DNA of 64,000 bases from Ypsolopha sequella (Eukaryota; Arthropoda; Insecta; Lepidoptera; Ypsolophidae). The translations under genes and the position numbers were made by a program. The DNA lies in the NCBI GenBank assembly GCA_934047225.1, contig OW203984.1, positions 7,387,201-7,451,200 on the forward strand, given 5' to 3'. A model generated the notes under the pieces. That model had not been told where the DNA came from. It worked only from the letters and a program-made list of their open reading frames with translations, and searched no databases. Positions 1 through 11,130 of this stretch are shown here, one piece after another (positions within the stretch are counted from its first letter, which is position 1; each line of letters opens with the position of its first letter).

Positions 1-549
1 TGGGCCAGATTAGATATTTTTAACATTATGGCGGGCCAAAAAAGATATTTTGTCTTTGAAAAATGCAGGACTATGGATGTAAATAAAACACAAATTTAGT
101 TAGGCGGTACTATGAAATATATTGAAATTATAGGTTGCTTATGTATACAAATAAGCAAATAAATATTAATGGGATAATTGACTTTTTTTTTGTTTGCAGA
201 ATATATCTATTTCGGGAGATATTTTAGATGTCGCAATGCCGAGAAGGCCGTTTAGGTGGTTGTCCGTCAATGACGATCTTGTTTTTGACTTTATAGCTAG
301 CTTGGATAGGTTGGGATACTGTTCAGGTTTAATGTATTTTGTATAAAATTGTAATAGTCCACTCTGCAGGGTATTATTGTACGCCGATGTCAATATTAAA
401 TGGATTTTGGAACACATTCATGTAGGGCTGAAGTAAAGACACTTCAGTACTTTCTGAAATTTAGACTCTGTTGGTTTCATGTAGACAGGGTTACCCAATG
501 ATCCAAATGCTTTTCAATTAACTGTTTCTCCAGAGTGTATGAAAACAAC
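1..549. other. No recognisable feature
   Basis: AT-rich sequence with only short chance reading frames. I see no terminal repeats, coding signature or known repeat family before the hAT-like end that follows. Confidence 0.5.
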
Positions 550-622
550 TGCATTCGCGGGCCGGATTGAGGGTCTCCACGGGCCACACTGCGGCCTGAG
601 GGCCGTATGTTGGACGGGCCTG
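550..622 (-). mobile_element. hAT-like transposon end (fragment)
   Basis: The right edge reads, in reverse complement, CAGGCCCGTCCAACATACGG and continues into a GGCC-rich stretch. This resembles the common animal hAT non-autonomous end CAGGGGTGTCCAAACTACGG (family knowledge). No matching left end with an 8-bp duplication was found, so this is a fragment. The GC-rich block stands out from its AT-rich surroundings. Confidence 0.4.
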
Positions 623-1368
623 GTCTATGGTATGCCAATTGGAAGAATATAGAAACCATCCGAATTTATGCAGGTTCTGAATGCGTCCTGATCCGACCGA
701 ATAATTATTATAAGGTGATATTAAAGCTACGAGACAACTTTTAGAATCAAAATTTAGAGACAGAATATCGACTGCAAAATACAAGCAGAAATATATTTAA
801 TTAATCTAAATTTTAAGAATGGTATGAATTTCTTAATTGAATAAAAACCAAAACGTCTTGAGTGCTACTTACAATGCATGTGTGTGCGTAACTCTCCTAT
901 CAATAAGATAAAAAATCAAAAAAATTTTTTTTTCTAAATATAAGGCGATATTTGAGACGATATAAAGTTTTAAATTGTATGCAGTCAATATTTTTTATGT
1001 TAATTTTGTTTATCCGTCTTGGTGGAATGTATTACTTTTTGCTTGTCAAAAAAGTATTTTGTTGTGTAATTTAATTACTAATTGTACAAAAACATCTGTA
1101 CAGAAACTTTTCCAACCATACCAACTTACCATTGACATAAAGTTTTAACTTTTGAAATATTTTATCGATAAAATTTTCAGCCCATGAAATGGCGCGGTCA
1201 AATAAGAAATCTAAAAATATTAACGATTTCTGTACAATCAAGCTTAGTATGGCTTGACATGTGAATGTCTAAATCACTCACGGTCAATTATAATATAAAA
1301 TAAATCCATCGGAAAGTGCAGTTTTTCTCTTTTAAAACTTTGAAAATAATAATTGCTATCCTCTAGCT

Positions 1369-1678
1369 CAGGGTTTCTCAAACTTATTGCCCCACGTACC
1401 CCTATATAAAGTTACCCAGTCAACTGTGAACCCCTTTAAGACAAACTTGCTATAGAACGATTTTTATTTAAATATAAAAGATAATACAGTCACAAAGTAA
1501 TGTTGCTAATTAGTTAATTTGATAGGTAGGCTTGTTTCTTGCCGTAAATTTTGCTCAATTTTCGAGTTGCCCGTGCGAGCTAGCCAGTCAGCCGCCATAA
1601 CGTAAATCTTGTCATGAATCCCCTAATATCAACTGGCAAACCCCTAGGGGTTCGCATACCCCACTTTGAGAAACCCTG
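1369..1678. mobile_element. hAT MITE, 310 bp, with 8-bp target duplication
   Basis: The ends are perfect inverted repeats: CAGGGTTTCTCAAA at the left and TTTGAGAAACCCTG at the right. The flanking 8-mers are CTCTAGCT (1361-1368) and CTCTTGCT (1679-1686), matching at 7 of 8 positions. That is the target duplication length expected for hAT. The interior holds no transposase, so the element is non-autonomous. Confidence 0.85.
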
Positions 1679-1835
1679 CTCTTGCTCTAGCATATTAATT
1701 GAATGCTTTTAATTAATTGCTCAGTAGTTGATTTGAAAACGGCAACTAATTTCCTTCCCTGGGGAACTCCAAAAAAACCTTTCAAGCTAAAACAAAAGAT
1801 TCTGCGAATAAATATTCGTAGTAAAAAGGCACTTG

Positions 1836-2105
1836 GTATGATTAATCATATGACGACTGTCCCCATTGTCACAAAATAGATACCACCAGAAGGCCGACTC
1901 GACGACGACGGAGTGAAAACGGACGCATACATGCATAGACGCGTACTTTTGATTATCTCAGCAGAATTTCGTATTGGCATTCGACCGACTTCATCCGAGA
2001 TCGTCGTACGTACGCGTCTATGTATTCGTGCGCCTGTTTTCGCTAGTTATGCGGGGTAAACCTTCTGTAACTGGTTATTTTGTGTCCTTGTGTCGTGCGC
2101 CAAAA
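1836..2105. mobile_element. Foldback element (inverted-repeat MITE)
   Basis: Two arms pair across the centre. The left arm has AAAACGGACGCATACATG and TAGACGCGTAC; the right arm carries their complements around GTACGCGTCTATGTATTCGT. The pairing extends outwards with mismatches to CACAAAATAG and its partner near 2080. No coding region lies inside. Confidence 0.5.
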
Positions 2106-2319
2106 GCAATAAACGCCACGCATTACATTGTACAGATAATCAACGCCAAGACTTTGTATTAATGTAACTCTTATTTCGTTGGTATAAATGTAATAGTCGT
2201 ACAGAAAAGTAAAGCCTACCCAGGCGTTAAAACTACCTTTTATCGAAAACGAGAAAATCTTGATGTAATTGTAACGATAGTTATATGTAATAATTTAAAC
2301 ACTTTATAATATCATATTA

Positions 2320-2481
2320 AGGCCGATTCAGAGGGCTTTAATTTTAGTTTTAGTGCTGTCACAACTTCAATTTTTCCAAAGTAATTTAGCTTCTGTACTT
2401 AACACTTATAAACTATTTTGCAATGATGAATATTTAGTTTTGACAGTACTAAAACTAAAATTAAAGCCTTCAGAATCGGCT
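2320..2481. mobile_element. Short foldback MITE
   Basis: Arms of about 41 bp, with a few mismatches, run from AGGCCGATTC at the left to GAATCGGCT at the right and include the shared core TTTAATTTTAGTTTTAGT. The spacer is about 80 bp and has no reading frame. Confidence 0.65.
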
Positions 2482-2511
2482 ACAGTGTTCACCAAAAAAG
2501 CCACAATTGCC

Positions 2512-2965
2512 ATAGCTTAATTTTTAAAAGATTTTTTTTATATATTTTCAGAACATATACGCCATTTTAGGACATAGTTTTCATTATTTTGGTGTATTAA
2601 TTGACCATTATATTTTTATGATTTTATGAATTGTCCGACGGCATTGTCGTTTGAGAATTTTAGACATTATACTGATTGTGATGTGTGATTGCTTATAAAA
2701 AAAAGTGGTCTGTCTCTGTCTGTCTACTCATCTGTCAGCTAGCTGTCAAATTAGTCTGAAGCAAATTGTTATCAATTTATCTTGAGAGAAAAGGACACAT
2801 TTCTAAGCAGCCATTACACAAGTGACGTCACACGAGGGCAAATGGAAGTTGCAGCCTTTTCGTAAAAATATTCATCATCATGAGATTTTTTAGACCAAAA
2901 CTTCGAAAATACGGCTTATTAAACCTCAATCTAGAAATGGTTTTCGAGTTAACACACCTTAAAAT
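2512..2965 (+). repeat. Interspersed repeat E, copy 1
   Basis: This block recurs at 56290-56670 in the same orientation and at 58232-59175 inverted and interrupted. Shared landmarks are TAGTTTTCATTATTTTGG, the segment GTCTGTCTACTCATCTGTCA, AAGTGACGTCACACGA and the end GTTAACACACCTTAA. Three copies show it is a mobile repeat; its class is not known. Confidence 0.65.
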
Positions 2966-3255
2966 AATTTAATCTATGCCAATTGGTTTGAATGGTGTTT
3001 AATATAGCTCAATAGGTTTAAAATGCCTTAGAAATAAGTGAGCTAAGAGTACGTGAGGCTGGCAGAGGGTTATCTAGATATTCTTTTTTTCTTTTTGTTT
3101 TCAATGCGTACCATTTTCTTCCTCTCAATCCACAATAAATGTATAAATTTCACTCCTATTCACATAAATCTCATAGTTCAGCACACTTTAACGCTCTGTG
3201 GCTGACATGGTAGTCTGATAGACACCGCAAAATCGGAAAACGTGCCTTCTGTCCC

Positions 3256-3478
3256 TATTTTTAACCGACTTCAAAAAAAAAAGAGTTCTCAATTCGAGTG
3301 TATGTTTTTTTTTTTTTTTTGGGCGTTGTTACTCCATAACTCCGTCATTTCTGAACCGATTTGGATAATTCTTTTTCTGTTTGGAAGAGTGTACTTCCAG
3401 GTAGGTCCCATTTCAGTTTGGTCATGATCTCATGAAGGTCTTCAGAGATAGACAGTGGAACTCCTCAGAAAATGACAG
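3256..3478 (+). repeat. Lepidopteran CCGACTTCAAAAAA interspersed element
   Basis: It starts with TTTTTAACCGACTTCAAAAA, continues through GAGTTCTCAATTCG, a poly-T run and TCTGAACCGATTTGGATAATT, and ends near GGAACTCCTCAGAAAAT. This word order matches a very abundant lepidopteran repeat that I recognise from family knowledge. It lies immediately before the exon-like tandem repeats. Confidence 0.6.
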
Positions 3479-3483
3479 CATAC

Positions 3484-3906
3484 CTCTCGAAAGTGCTGAT
3501 TACAAGGTATTACTTTAAAATCGACCTTCTTCCACCTGACCTTCAATCCTGGCTTCATCACCATATTCACCATAGAACTCTTCAACGGATCAGAGCACAT
3601 AACTTGAGATTGCGGAAATCACTGCGTTAGGGTGCTGATTCAAGGGTATTACTTGGAGATTATCAGAATACCCACCTGACCTTCGATCCTGGCTTCATCA
3701 CCATAGAACTCCTCAATGGATGACAGCACATAACTTTGGATTGCGGCGACCAGTTTGTGTTAGGGTGCTCATTGCAGGGCATTGCTGAAAATTGCCAGCG
3801 TACCCACCTGACCTTCGATCTTGGCTTCATCACCGTAGAACTCTTCAACGGAGGACAGCACATAGCTCGAGATTGCGGTAATCATGTTGTGTTAGGGTGC
3901 TGATAG
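3484..3906 (-). repeat. Three-copy tandem repeat of an exon-like unit (about 135 bp)
   Basis: Three imperfect copies lie head to tail, with GGTGCTGAT-type words near 3630, 3766 and 3895. On the minus strand copies 2 and 3 read SYVLSS(I/V)EEFYGDEA and then (R/K)IEGQ without a stop. Each is followed by GTGGGT, a plausible splice donor. Copy 1 has an in-frame stop and a 6-base insertion. The sense of the peptide and its conservation between copies suggest a duplicated coding exon of an unknown gene. A simple repeat with a chance frame is the alternative. Confidence 0.45.
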
Positions 3907-4255
3907 CAGGAAGCTACTCAAACATGGCTACTTATACTCACTTGAACTTCGTTTCATATTAATACCACGTTTGCAAGAACTACCTATACCTCACAATTTA
4001 ACTCAGCAACACTTTAGTGTTGTGAAAATTTGAAGTGTGAATTTTTTTTTATTCAAAATTTTTGAAATTCTAATTTACAGAAACCAATGGAAACTTTGCG
4101 ATGGCAACATACACAATACATAGGTAATAAGGTATTTTTGAATAACTATTGAGTGAATTTTATAATTTAGTTGTTCTGTTTCGATTCATTAGAAAAAGGC
4201 GGGTTTTTCACAATCCGGGTGCGAAACTACTCTTAAATTGTCTTTGACTCTTGCT

Positions 4256-4322
4256 ATCGATATATATCGATTTGGCTTAGGTCAAACTACTTTGTCGTAA
4301 AATCGGGTTTGGCGGGTAACTA
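4256..4322. repeat. Short CCTAGG-type interspersed repeat
   Basis: TTTGGCTTAGGTCAAACTAC followed by TTTGTCGTAAAATCGGGTTT. Related words occur at 43085-43140, 43415-43475 and 54030-54075. Confidence 0.45.
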
Positions 4323-4419
4323 ACATGCAAGGCTAGGTTTGCGTCACACGGAAAAAAATTACTATGAATTTCACTAAAAGGATCATCGAACCTTGTCTTG
4401 AGCTCTTAGTCTTTAGTAT

Positions 4420-4642
4420 GAATCAATGATATAGAACAACTTTTACTATGGAACAAACCCTGTATTTAAAAAAAAATAATTAACTGTTTCATAGAAAATG
4501 CAATGCCGCTCGGCCGAAATGTATGGAAGGGTAGATTTTTTTTTGAGGTTTCAGGGTTGTCTCCATAGTAAAAGTTGTTCTATATCATTGACTAAATAAG
4601 CTCTTCAAATATGGTTGCACCTTTCTGTTACACGTTGTATAG
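4420..4642. mobile_element. MITE of the AGTAAAAGTTGTTC family, copy 1
   Basis: Inverted arms ATAGAACAACTTTTACTATG and CATAGTAAAAGTTGTTCTAT flank a core containing TTTCATAGAAAATGCAATGC. The outer right end ATGGTTGCACCTTTCTGTTA matches the copy at 10711-10982. The outer left arm is missing here. Confidence 0.65.
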
Positions 4643-5069
4643 ATTTATGTATATGAGGATAACAATTTAATGTTTATTTTAAAACACCTAAATTAAATGC
4701 GAATTAATTTATATTTAACTTTATCTTATTTCTTCGTATTCCAACTTAGATTTTATTTATCGTATATTCTTGTTAGGTAGGAAAAGATTATATATTTCGT
4801 CTCCACCGCCCTAATTTTGCACAATCATATAAAGAACTCCATAGAAATATCCCGTCCCTAATATTAAGTATTTAAGTATGTATACGTATTTATTTATTTA
4901 CGTTTATTTTATTTATTTTAATGTTTGTATGTGTATGTATTTTTTATGCTAAATATGAAATATTATTATATTAATTATTATATTAATTAATATTACATTT
5001 TGGTTAAAATTAGCACGTTGCTTTTTTGTTAGCCTTTTTATCGTTAACATCTTTTTCATTCCACCCAAA

Positions 5070-5200
5070 GGTTGCCAGGAAGATATTTCTATTAGCAATA
5101 AAAGGTGCCGCCTTTGTACACAATGTCTGTCTTTTATGTGAAAATGTGTTGTAAATTATGTTTGTAAAGGTACAAAAAGTGTAATAAATAAAAAAATAAT
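5070..5200 (+). mobile_element. LINE 3' end fragment
   Basis: GTTGCCAGGAAG, then AGCAATAAAAGGTGCCGCC, then a GTAATAAATAAA tail. The order matches the 3' untranslated end of a common lepidopteran LINE (family knowledge). A related tail occurs at 54600-54745. Confidence 0.5.
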
Positions 5201-5539
5201 AAACATCATTTTGATTAAATACGGTATATACCTATATCATTTTTAAATTCGTCAATTTGTTCACAAACATTAAAAATGACGTAGGCAGGTAGTAAAAATG
5301 AGGTTTTGAAACAGTCAAACTACAATACCTACAGATAGGGCTGTGAAAAAAAAAATAGCATAGCCCAAAAAGTGATAGAGAAAAATTTGCTGCATCGAGA
5401 AAATTCTGTTTTTTCAGTTCAAAACAGTACACTGCCCAAACTTATAAAATAAAAATAACAAAAATGACTGTTTTAAACATAAAAACGCATTAAAAACAAA
5501 GTACTGCGTTTTTTTTTAAAAGTGCTCTTATGCGTACTT

Positions 5540-5800
5540 GCATATACTCACACCTGTCTCTCGGAGGGGTAGGCAGAGAATACAGATTTTCATCTGCTAC
5601 GATCCTGACACACGTCTTTCGCTACTTCAACATCCATAAATCTAGTCATAAGCTTTCCAGGTACATTTGACATTGCCCTTCTTCAATATGTCACCAATTT
5701 GGTCAGCATACGTCCCTCAAAAACGCTCTCTTCTCAATACAGCATTATCCAATTTCTTCTTGATTCACCGCGCTACTCGGACACGCACTATTTCAGATAT
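5540..5800 (-). pseudogene. LINE ORF2 C-terminus, degenerate
   Basis: Read on the minus strand this gives TYADQIGDILKKG and, further on, a broken line ending in LCLPLRE. The same C-terminal peptide occurs in the plus-strand copy at 55990-56210. Frameshifts and stops are present and no reverse transcriptase core remains. Confidence 0.6.
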
Positions 5801-6009
5801 GTTCATCTCTTTCGTTATGCGATGGACCTAATTGCCGTAATGTAACAAGGAAACTCCTGCAATAATATGTATGCATTAATGTATATATGTATTAATTTAC
5901 CTTACTACTTATAATTTAGTACATAACTATCTAATTATAGAAAAAGAAGTACGACTCCCTCCCCACAGACAAACCAAATTTCTACTTGGTTTTGTGGCAT
6001 ATATTTAGG

Positions 6010-6483
6010 TTAAGGCGATTACCGTCGCCAAATTAGCAGCTAGATGTTTGTCTGTATGAATATCGACGGAAACGACATTGAAATAACGTTCAAATCAGTG
6101 CACAATGCGTGGTGGCTGTTACGACGCTCGCTGCGTCCTTGAAAGGGCAAAATAGGAGATAATAATACTTTTCACATGGGCGTCATTGTTCGATTGAATA
6201 GTTCTATGTTATATTTATAGCTATCAAGTTTATCTATTTATCAAAGCATAAATGAATTAAATCACCTAAGCCGCTTAGGAGCAGTAGGAAATTCAAGCCA
6301 AAAAACACCATTCAGTTGAAACAATTTTTCATATAGAAGTTTTGGTGGTACGAAAAAGAAAAATTTTGCATATGTTGTCCTAGAGTTGATAATCCATAAT
6401 ACATTTTTTCAATATTTTTGGTTTGGCCATAAAAGAGGAGTAGGCTTTAGACAGTACCCATTTGACGGTATTAAGGGCCTTAA
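6010..6483 (+). mobile_element. 474-bp TTAA MITE, copy 1
   Basis: It is bounded by TTAA at both ends, with TTAAGGCGATTACCGTC at the left and the complement of TTAAGGCCCTTAATACCGTC at the right. A copy of exactly the same length lies inverted at 44715-45188 and appears almost identical when read side by side. A TTAA target and lack of coding capacity suggest a piggyBac-type non-autonomous element (inference). The first part is related to the 511-bp family at 15233-15743. Confidence 0.8.
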
Positions 6484-7179
6484 GTTATCTTTGAAATAAA
6501 TAAACATATTGATTCATTCATGCAATGTGAAAAAATTATATGCAATTCAAATTCTCCTGGCACTGATATCGGTCGATAGAAAAGACAGTGATAAATTGAG
6601 GCGTGTGGGTGGGTCTGCTTTCTGAATCACTCGATACGAGCTAACTATCATTTTCATTCATACTAATAATAAAGAATGCCGCGTCCTCGTTACGTCGCGT
6701 TTCTGTATCGCGCGTCTCTTTTCGTAGATTTCTCTTTATGACGCGTTGATTTTTGTGAAGTACAGTCTGAGAAAAGTTCAATTATGTAGGTAACTGCTAT
6801 ATAAACTGGCATATTTATAGGCAGCGAATTATCGTTTGTTTGTTACGATGCTATATGTTACAAATTAGTAGAAATTATGAGACTTTTTATTCCCACTACT
6901 TCTTTTGTCCACCAACATTGTTCTACGGTAGAACTAATGGGAGTTTTTGTACTCACTGTTCTACGATTTTCAGTAAACATATTTTTAATAGTAAAATATC
7001 GTGTCTGTACATTGAATTTTCGTGCGAAATTTCAATATGAAATGGGTTAGTTTTTTACTGAAGCTAAAACTATAATTTTTGGAATTTTTGGCTGTCTATC
7101 TGTATGTATATATAACAGAATATATTTATTTATAAGCATAGATAATAATAGGTTTACATTGGATCTTATTAAATTAAGA
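6484..7179. other. No recognisable feature
   Basis: AT-rich sequence. A small CpG-richer patch near 6675-6745 has no frame, splice signal or repeat partner that I can support. Confidence 0.4.
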
Positions 7180-7797
7180 AAACCGGCCAAGTGCGAGCCG
7201 GGCTTCGTTTTTTTAGGGTTCTGTACATATTATGACCAATTATTTAAAACTAGATATTTATTTAATTTTGGGTAATGCTCTAATTCTGTCAGACATAAAA
7301 ACTGCCAAATTAAGTTGGTTGAGTATTCGGGGACGTAACCCTAAAACTACATTATAAATCGGCGTTTTTAGTATTTGTTGTTTAAATACAGCATATGTAC
7401 TGTACATAACATACAGAAATTTCAAATTCCTAACTGCTTTGGCCTTTGACATAGACCCCGTAACAAAAATGGTCTAAAAATTTCCTCCCATTTCTTTACT
7501 TTTTAAGATAAAAAAAAAAGTTTATACTCTACTTAATGAGTTTAAACATGCTAGGGTAGGAAAAAAAAACTTTTTTTCGGCTTAATTTTCATTCATGAGG
7601 AGGCCTCCCCCTGAAAATTAATTATATTTTAAATTCAAAATTCGGTTTAAGTTAACATTTTACACAACATATAAAAATTTAAGATTTCTATCTCATTCCG
7701 TCTAAGAGCTAGAGACCCGTGACATACGGACAGACAGACAGATGGACAGCGGAGTGACATTAATAGGGCTCAAATTTTCCCTTTGGGTACGGAACTA
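7180..7797 (+). repeat. Lepidopteran GGCCAAGTGCGAG element, long copy
   Basis: It begins AACCGGCCAAGTGCGAGCCG and ends with CGGACAGACAGACAGATGGA, then TTTGGGTACGGAACTATG. Head and tail contain complementary TTCCGTACC and GGTACGGAA-type words in other copies. The internal part matches the copy at 14452-14850. It is an abundant lepidopteran dispersed repeat (family knowledge). Confidence 0.7.
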
Positions 7798-7984
7798 TGA
7801 ATTAATCATATATGATGAATTATTTAAAAATGATTATAAAACAATCAACAAAAATTAAATTAAAACAATGCATAACAGAAAATATAAAAAATTACTAAAT
7901 TAAATAGATATGTGATTCAAAAAGTCTATCTACTATAATTACATTTGTAATAATAAAGCCTATCATTACAAATTAAACATTACT

Positions 7985-8092
7985 ATTCGTCCACTGCTGG
8001 ACATAGGCCTCCTCAATATTACGCCACTCTTGGCGGTCCTCAGTCATCCTCATACAGCCGCCACCCGCAACGTGCTTGTCCAACGTCGATAG
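7985..8092 (-). pseudogene. LINE C-terminus ending EAYVQQWTN
   Basis: The forward strand shows CGTCCACTGCTGGACATAGG, a hallmark lepidopteran repeat. The minus strand reads CMRMTEDRQEWRN, then EEAYVQQWTN. This is the extreme C-terminus of an RTE-like LINE protein (family knowledge). Related ends lie at 27870-28125 (+) and 62500-62715 (-). Confidence 0.65.
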
Positions 8093-8436
8093 TTTATATG
8101 ACAAAAAATGATACTGACTACTTTTTATCTATCCCACAACAAAGCGAAGCCGCGAGCAAAAGCTGGTAGGCTATAAGGGGTGTGATAAAATAACCGCCAA
8201 GCTAAAACGAGGCCAAGATTGAACAAACACGGACTGAGCCGCGAGCGAACGGCTAGTCTTCCATAATTCAGATGTTCATAGAAATTGTATTAATGTACAC
8301 TTCCGCGATAACAAACTGTTGGCTCTAATTTGATGGCCATTAAACCCAAGATATTTCAATAAAATATCACTTCCTTTCAACCCAAAACCATTACAGATTT
8401 TCGTACTCGTTATCACAAATACAATTTTTATTTCAG

Positions 8437-8606
8437 AAATGGTCGGCATAAACGGTTCGATGGCTGCTCGAAGGCTGTGCACGAAATGCCGATCCACTAG
8501 AAATGGTTTAGAAGCCGTTCCGAATGGAAAATGTTCCAACTGTGCATCTGGAAGGCAAGCCAAGATGGCGGAAAGGGCTCCTGCGGTTCCGGCGAGGGCG
8601 CTGTCA
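8437..8606 (+). CDS. Possible host exon with two CxxC pairs
   Basis: The tract AATTTTTATTTCAG precedes AAATGG, and the block ends CTGTCA|GTAAAA, a weak donor. The frame from the ATG at 8439 stays open for 56 codons and contains RRLCTKCRSTRNG and GKCSNCASGR, two CxxC pairs as in small zinc-binding folds. The block is richer in C and G than its flanks. I do not recognise the family. Chance remains possible because no neighbouring exon is evident. Confidence 0.3.
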
Positions 8607-8759
8607 GTAAAATCTCATTTTTCATGAGTAAGCGATGCGTGTTAATCAATATTCAATTGCCTGAAAGGAGAGTAAGACGAGTGAGCTTCATATCTGGTGT
8701 TTTATTGTATTTTAAGGAAATTTGAGGTATTTAATAAAAGTATCCATCTATTGGTTTTG

Positions 8760-9162
8760 TTAAGAGGCTATATTTTTGTCACTGTCATCATGCGAGAGGG
8801 GTGATTTAGGGTGAAAGAGAAAAAAAGTATATTTTTTATTTTTGTATGAAAAACTAAAATAGCTAGCAAAATTTCCAAAATTAAAAATAAATATTAATAA
8901 TACAAGTCTAATACAACATGTTAGAGTTCGGTACATCATTCCTATCTGTCAAACGAGGAAAAAAGTATGTTTGAAGACCTCATTTCGATAATTATTTCTA
9001 TCGAGGAAAATTTATCCAAATATGTTTTCCAAAAACGAGACCTTAGATTATGTAGTAGAAATGTACCAAATGTAACCAAACTGTACCAAAAATTAATTAC
9101 AAATGTGCATTTCTGGAAATACACAGAAAAAGCATTCCTATTTTATTTAAATAGCCTCTTAA
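8760..9162 (+). mobile_element. TTAA MITE family A, copy 1 (403 bp)
   Basis: The ends are perfect 12-bp inverted repeats, TTAAGAGGCTAT and ATAGCCTCTTAA. The interior words TTTTTGTCACTGTCA, GCGAGAGGGG and TTTCTATCGAGGAAAATTTA are shared with copies at 24, 37.8, 49, 53.5 and 55.5 kb. It encodes no transposase. The TTAA ends suggest piggyBac-type mobilisation. Confidence 0.8.
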
Positions 9163-10407
9163 GTCAGACTAAGAGTAAAGGAATAATCTATTAGATTTGT
9201 GGCTGTGATAAAAAAGGTTACTCTGTTGGGAAATCGAAGTGAAAACTACTGGTGGTGTAAAAGTAAAATGCATGTAATATGAATAAGTTGCAAATCTATT
9301 TAAGTCTCTATGTATTTTAAGTGTTATAAATAAAAAATAGGTACTTAATTTCAAATTAATGCTAAAATTATATTAAAGTCTGCACGACTAAATAAAAAAA
9401 AGGAATGGCCGCGATTATATTATACACTCATGTCGTAAAATCCTGATAATGAACTCAAAAATAGTGCATAATGACATTTTTTTTACGAACGTCTCTTATA
9501 GAATAAAAAAAGTATATAAAATATACTTTTTGTAACAAATTAATGCTTTTTAATTACTTTTCTGCTATTCGGTATGTGCGAAGTGGGTGGTGGGAGACAC
9601 TAAAACGATCTTAGCGCGCGAAGCAGCGAAAAAGTATTTTTTTAGAAATTTACAGCTAAATTCTCTGCTATAGAAAACCTAATTATTTTGCAGATACACT
9701 AAAATCATTTGTTTATGGATAAACTATTTGTGCATTTATACATTGTTCTTAAATAAAAGTTGTTTTTTTGTATTATAATTTTTTTCTTATAATCATACTT
9801 TACAAATTCGAAGAATCGACCCTTACAGTGAAATGGACATTGAGAAAACGTGCTGTAAAAGTGCAGAATGAACTTCGCGATAAAAGTCGTCGAACTAAAT
9901 TCAATCGCGGGTGAACAAAATAAGAAAGCGTATTGCGCCTTAACGTAAGCGATAATCTTACTGAAAGTTAACAAAAAAAAATAAAAATAACACTGTATTA
10001 AAAAAACGATTATAGTTTAAAGATTGACAATTATGCAAAAAGTATTTGTATCAAGTTTTGTAGTAAGACGTAAATAAAAATTTGAGAGGCCTCTTTAGGA
10101 TTCTTTTTCCATTGTGCTAAAGTTTGAAATCGTGTTTCTTAAAAAGTCTAAATATTTCTCATATCTTTGAAAACAATACGTATTTTTTTAGTTCTGTATT
10201 TATGCCCACTTTACTTTAAGACGCGTCCTTATATATCACTGTATAAAAAACATAACTTTACTACATTTTGAAAAGTTCACGTGAGTTTAGAAATAAGTAA
10301 AAATGCGGTTTTTACAGAAATTATGATGTTAACTGTTAACCTAAAAATAATTCGCTTTTAAGAAACCATTTGTATTAATTGTAAGAAATGTCTTGTATTT
10401 TTATCTG
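9163..10407. other. No recognisable feature
   Basis: About 1.2 kb of AT-rich DNA with short frames only. A slightly CpG-richer patch lies near 9570-9635. I see no inverted ends or partner repeat. Confidence 0.45.
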
Positions 10408-10565
10408 CTAGCAATGTAAGTTAGATAACTGTTTGAATAAGAGGCAAAAATTATTTGGTTGTTGGGCGATTGTTGTTTGATTTACTCCGAAATTTACACC
10501 AGTCTGTCTCGACAATGATTGATTGAACGCATTGCTTGTAGCGTCAGCTAACGAAAGCTCGCATT
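10408..10565 (-). CDS. Possible terminal exon (Asn/Gln-rich)
   Basis: On the minus strand a pyrimidine tract and AAAATGTAG precede a frame of about 51 codons ending in a stop at 10408. It includes DATSNAFNQSLSRQTG and NQTTIAQQPNNF. The composition is more protein-like than surrounding frames. I do not recognise it, and the acceptor is not strong, so it could be spurious. Confidence 0.2.
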
Positions 10566-10710
10566 CTACATTTTTACAGATTAAAAAAAAATGGGTCTGC
10601 ACAATTTCATTGCGTAAATAAAGCTTACGCTCACAAATAAATCTGTATGATATATTGAATCATCTATCACTGAGTTATGCAATTTTTTGATGTATAATTG
10701 TATAGGTAAA

Positions 10711-10982
10711 TATACAACGTGTAACAGAAAGGTGTAACCATATTAGAAGAGCTTATTCAGTCAATCGTATAGAACAACTTTTACTATTGAACAAACCCTG
10801 TATCTCGAAAAAAAATTTACTGTTTCATAGAAAAATGCAATGCCGCTTGGCTAAAATGTATGGAAGGGCAGATTTTTTTGGAGATTTCAGGGTTGGCTTC
10901 ATATGTAGTAAAAGTTGTTCTATAGCATTGACTGAATAAGCTCTTCAAATATGGTTACACCTTTTTGTTACACATTGTATAT
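10711..10982. mobile_element. MITE of the AGTAAAAGTTGTTC family, full copy
   Basis: The long arms begin TATACAACGTGTAACAGAAA and end TTTTTGTTACACATTGTATA. Inner arms repeat GAACAACTTTTACTA and its complement. It is about 270 bp and flanked by TATA-rich DNA, so a TA target is likely. Confidence 0.75.
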
Positions 10983-11125
10983 ACATTAGGCACAATTATA
11001 AAACATCATAATAGAATCCAAGATATATTTCGGGCCCCACTGGGCCCGGCATCAGTTGGAGTAAAGTGGGGCCCGACATATATCTTGGATTCGATCATGA
11101 TGTCTTATAATTGTGCCTGATGTAT
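10983..11125. mobile_element. Foldback MITE with GGGCCC-rich loop
   Basis: The arms run ACATTAGGCACAATTATAAA to TTATAATTGTGCCTGATGT and continue inwards through CCAAGATATAT and its complement. They close on the short GC-rich words GGGCCCCACTGGGCCC. It sits directly between two other inverted-repeat elements. Confidence 0.7.
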
Positions 11126-11130
11126 ATATA

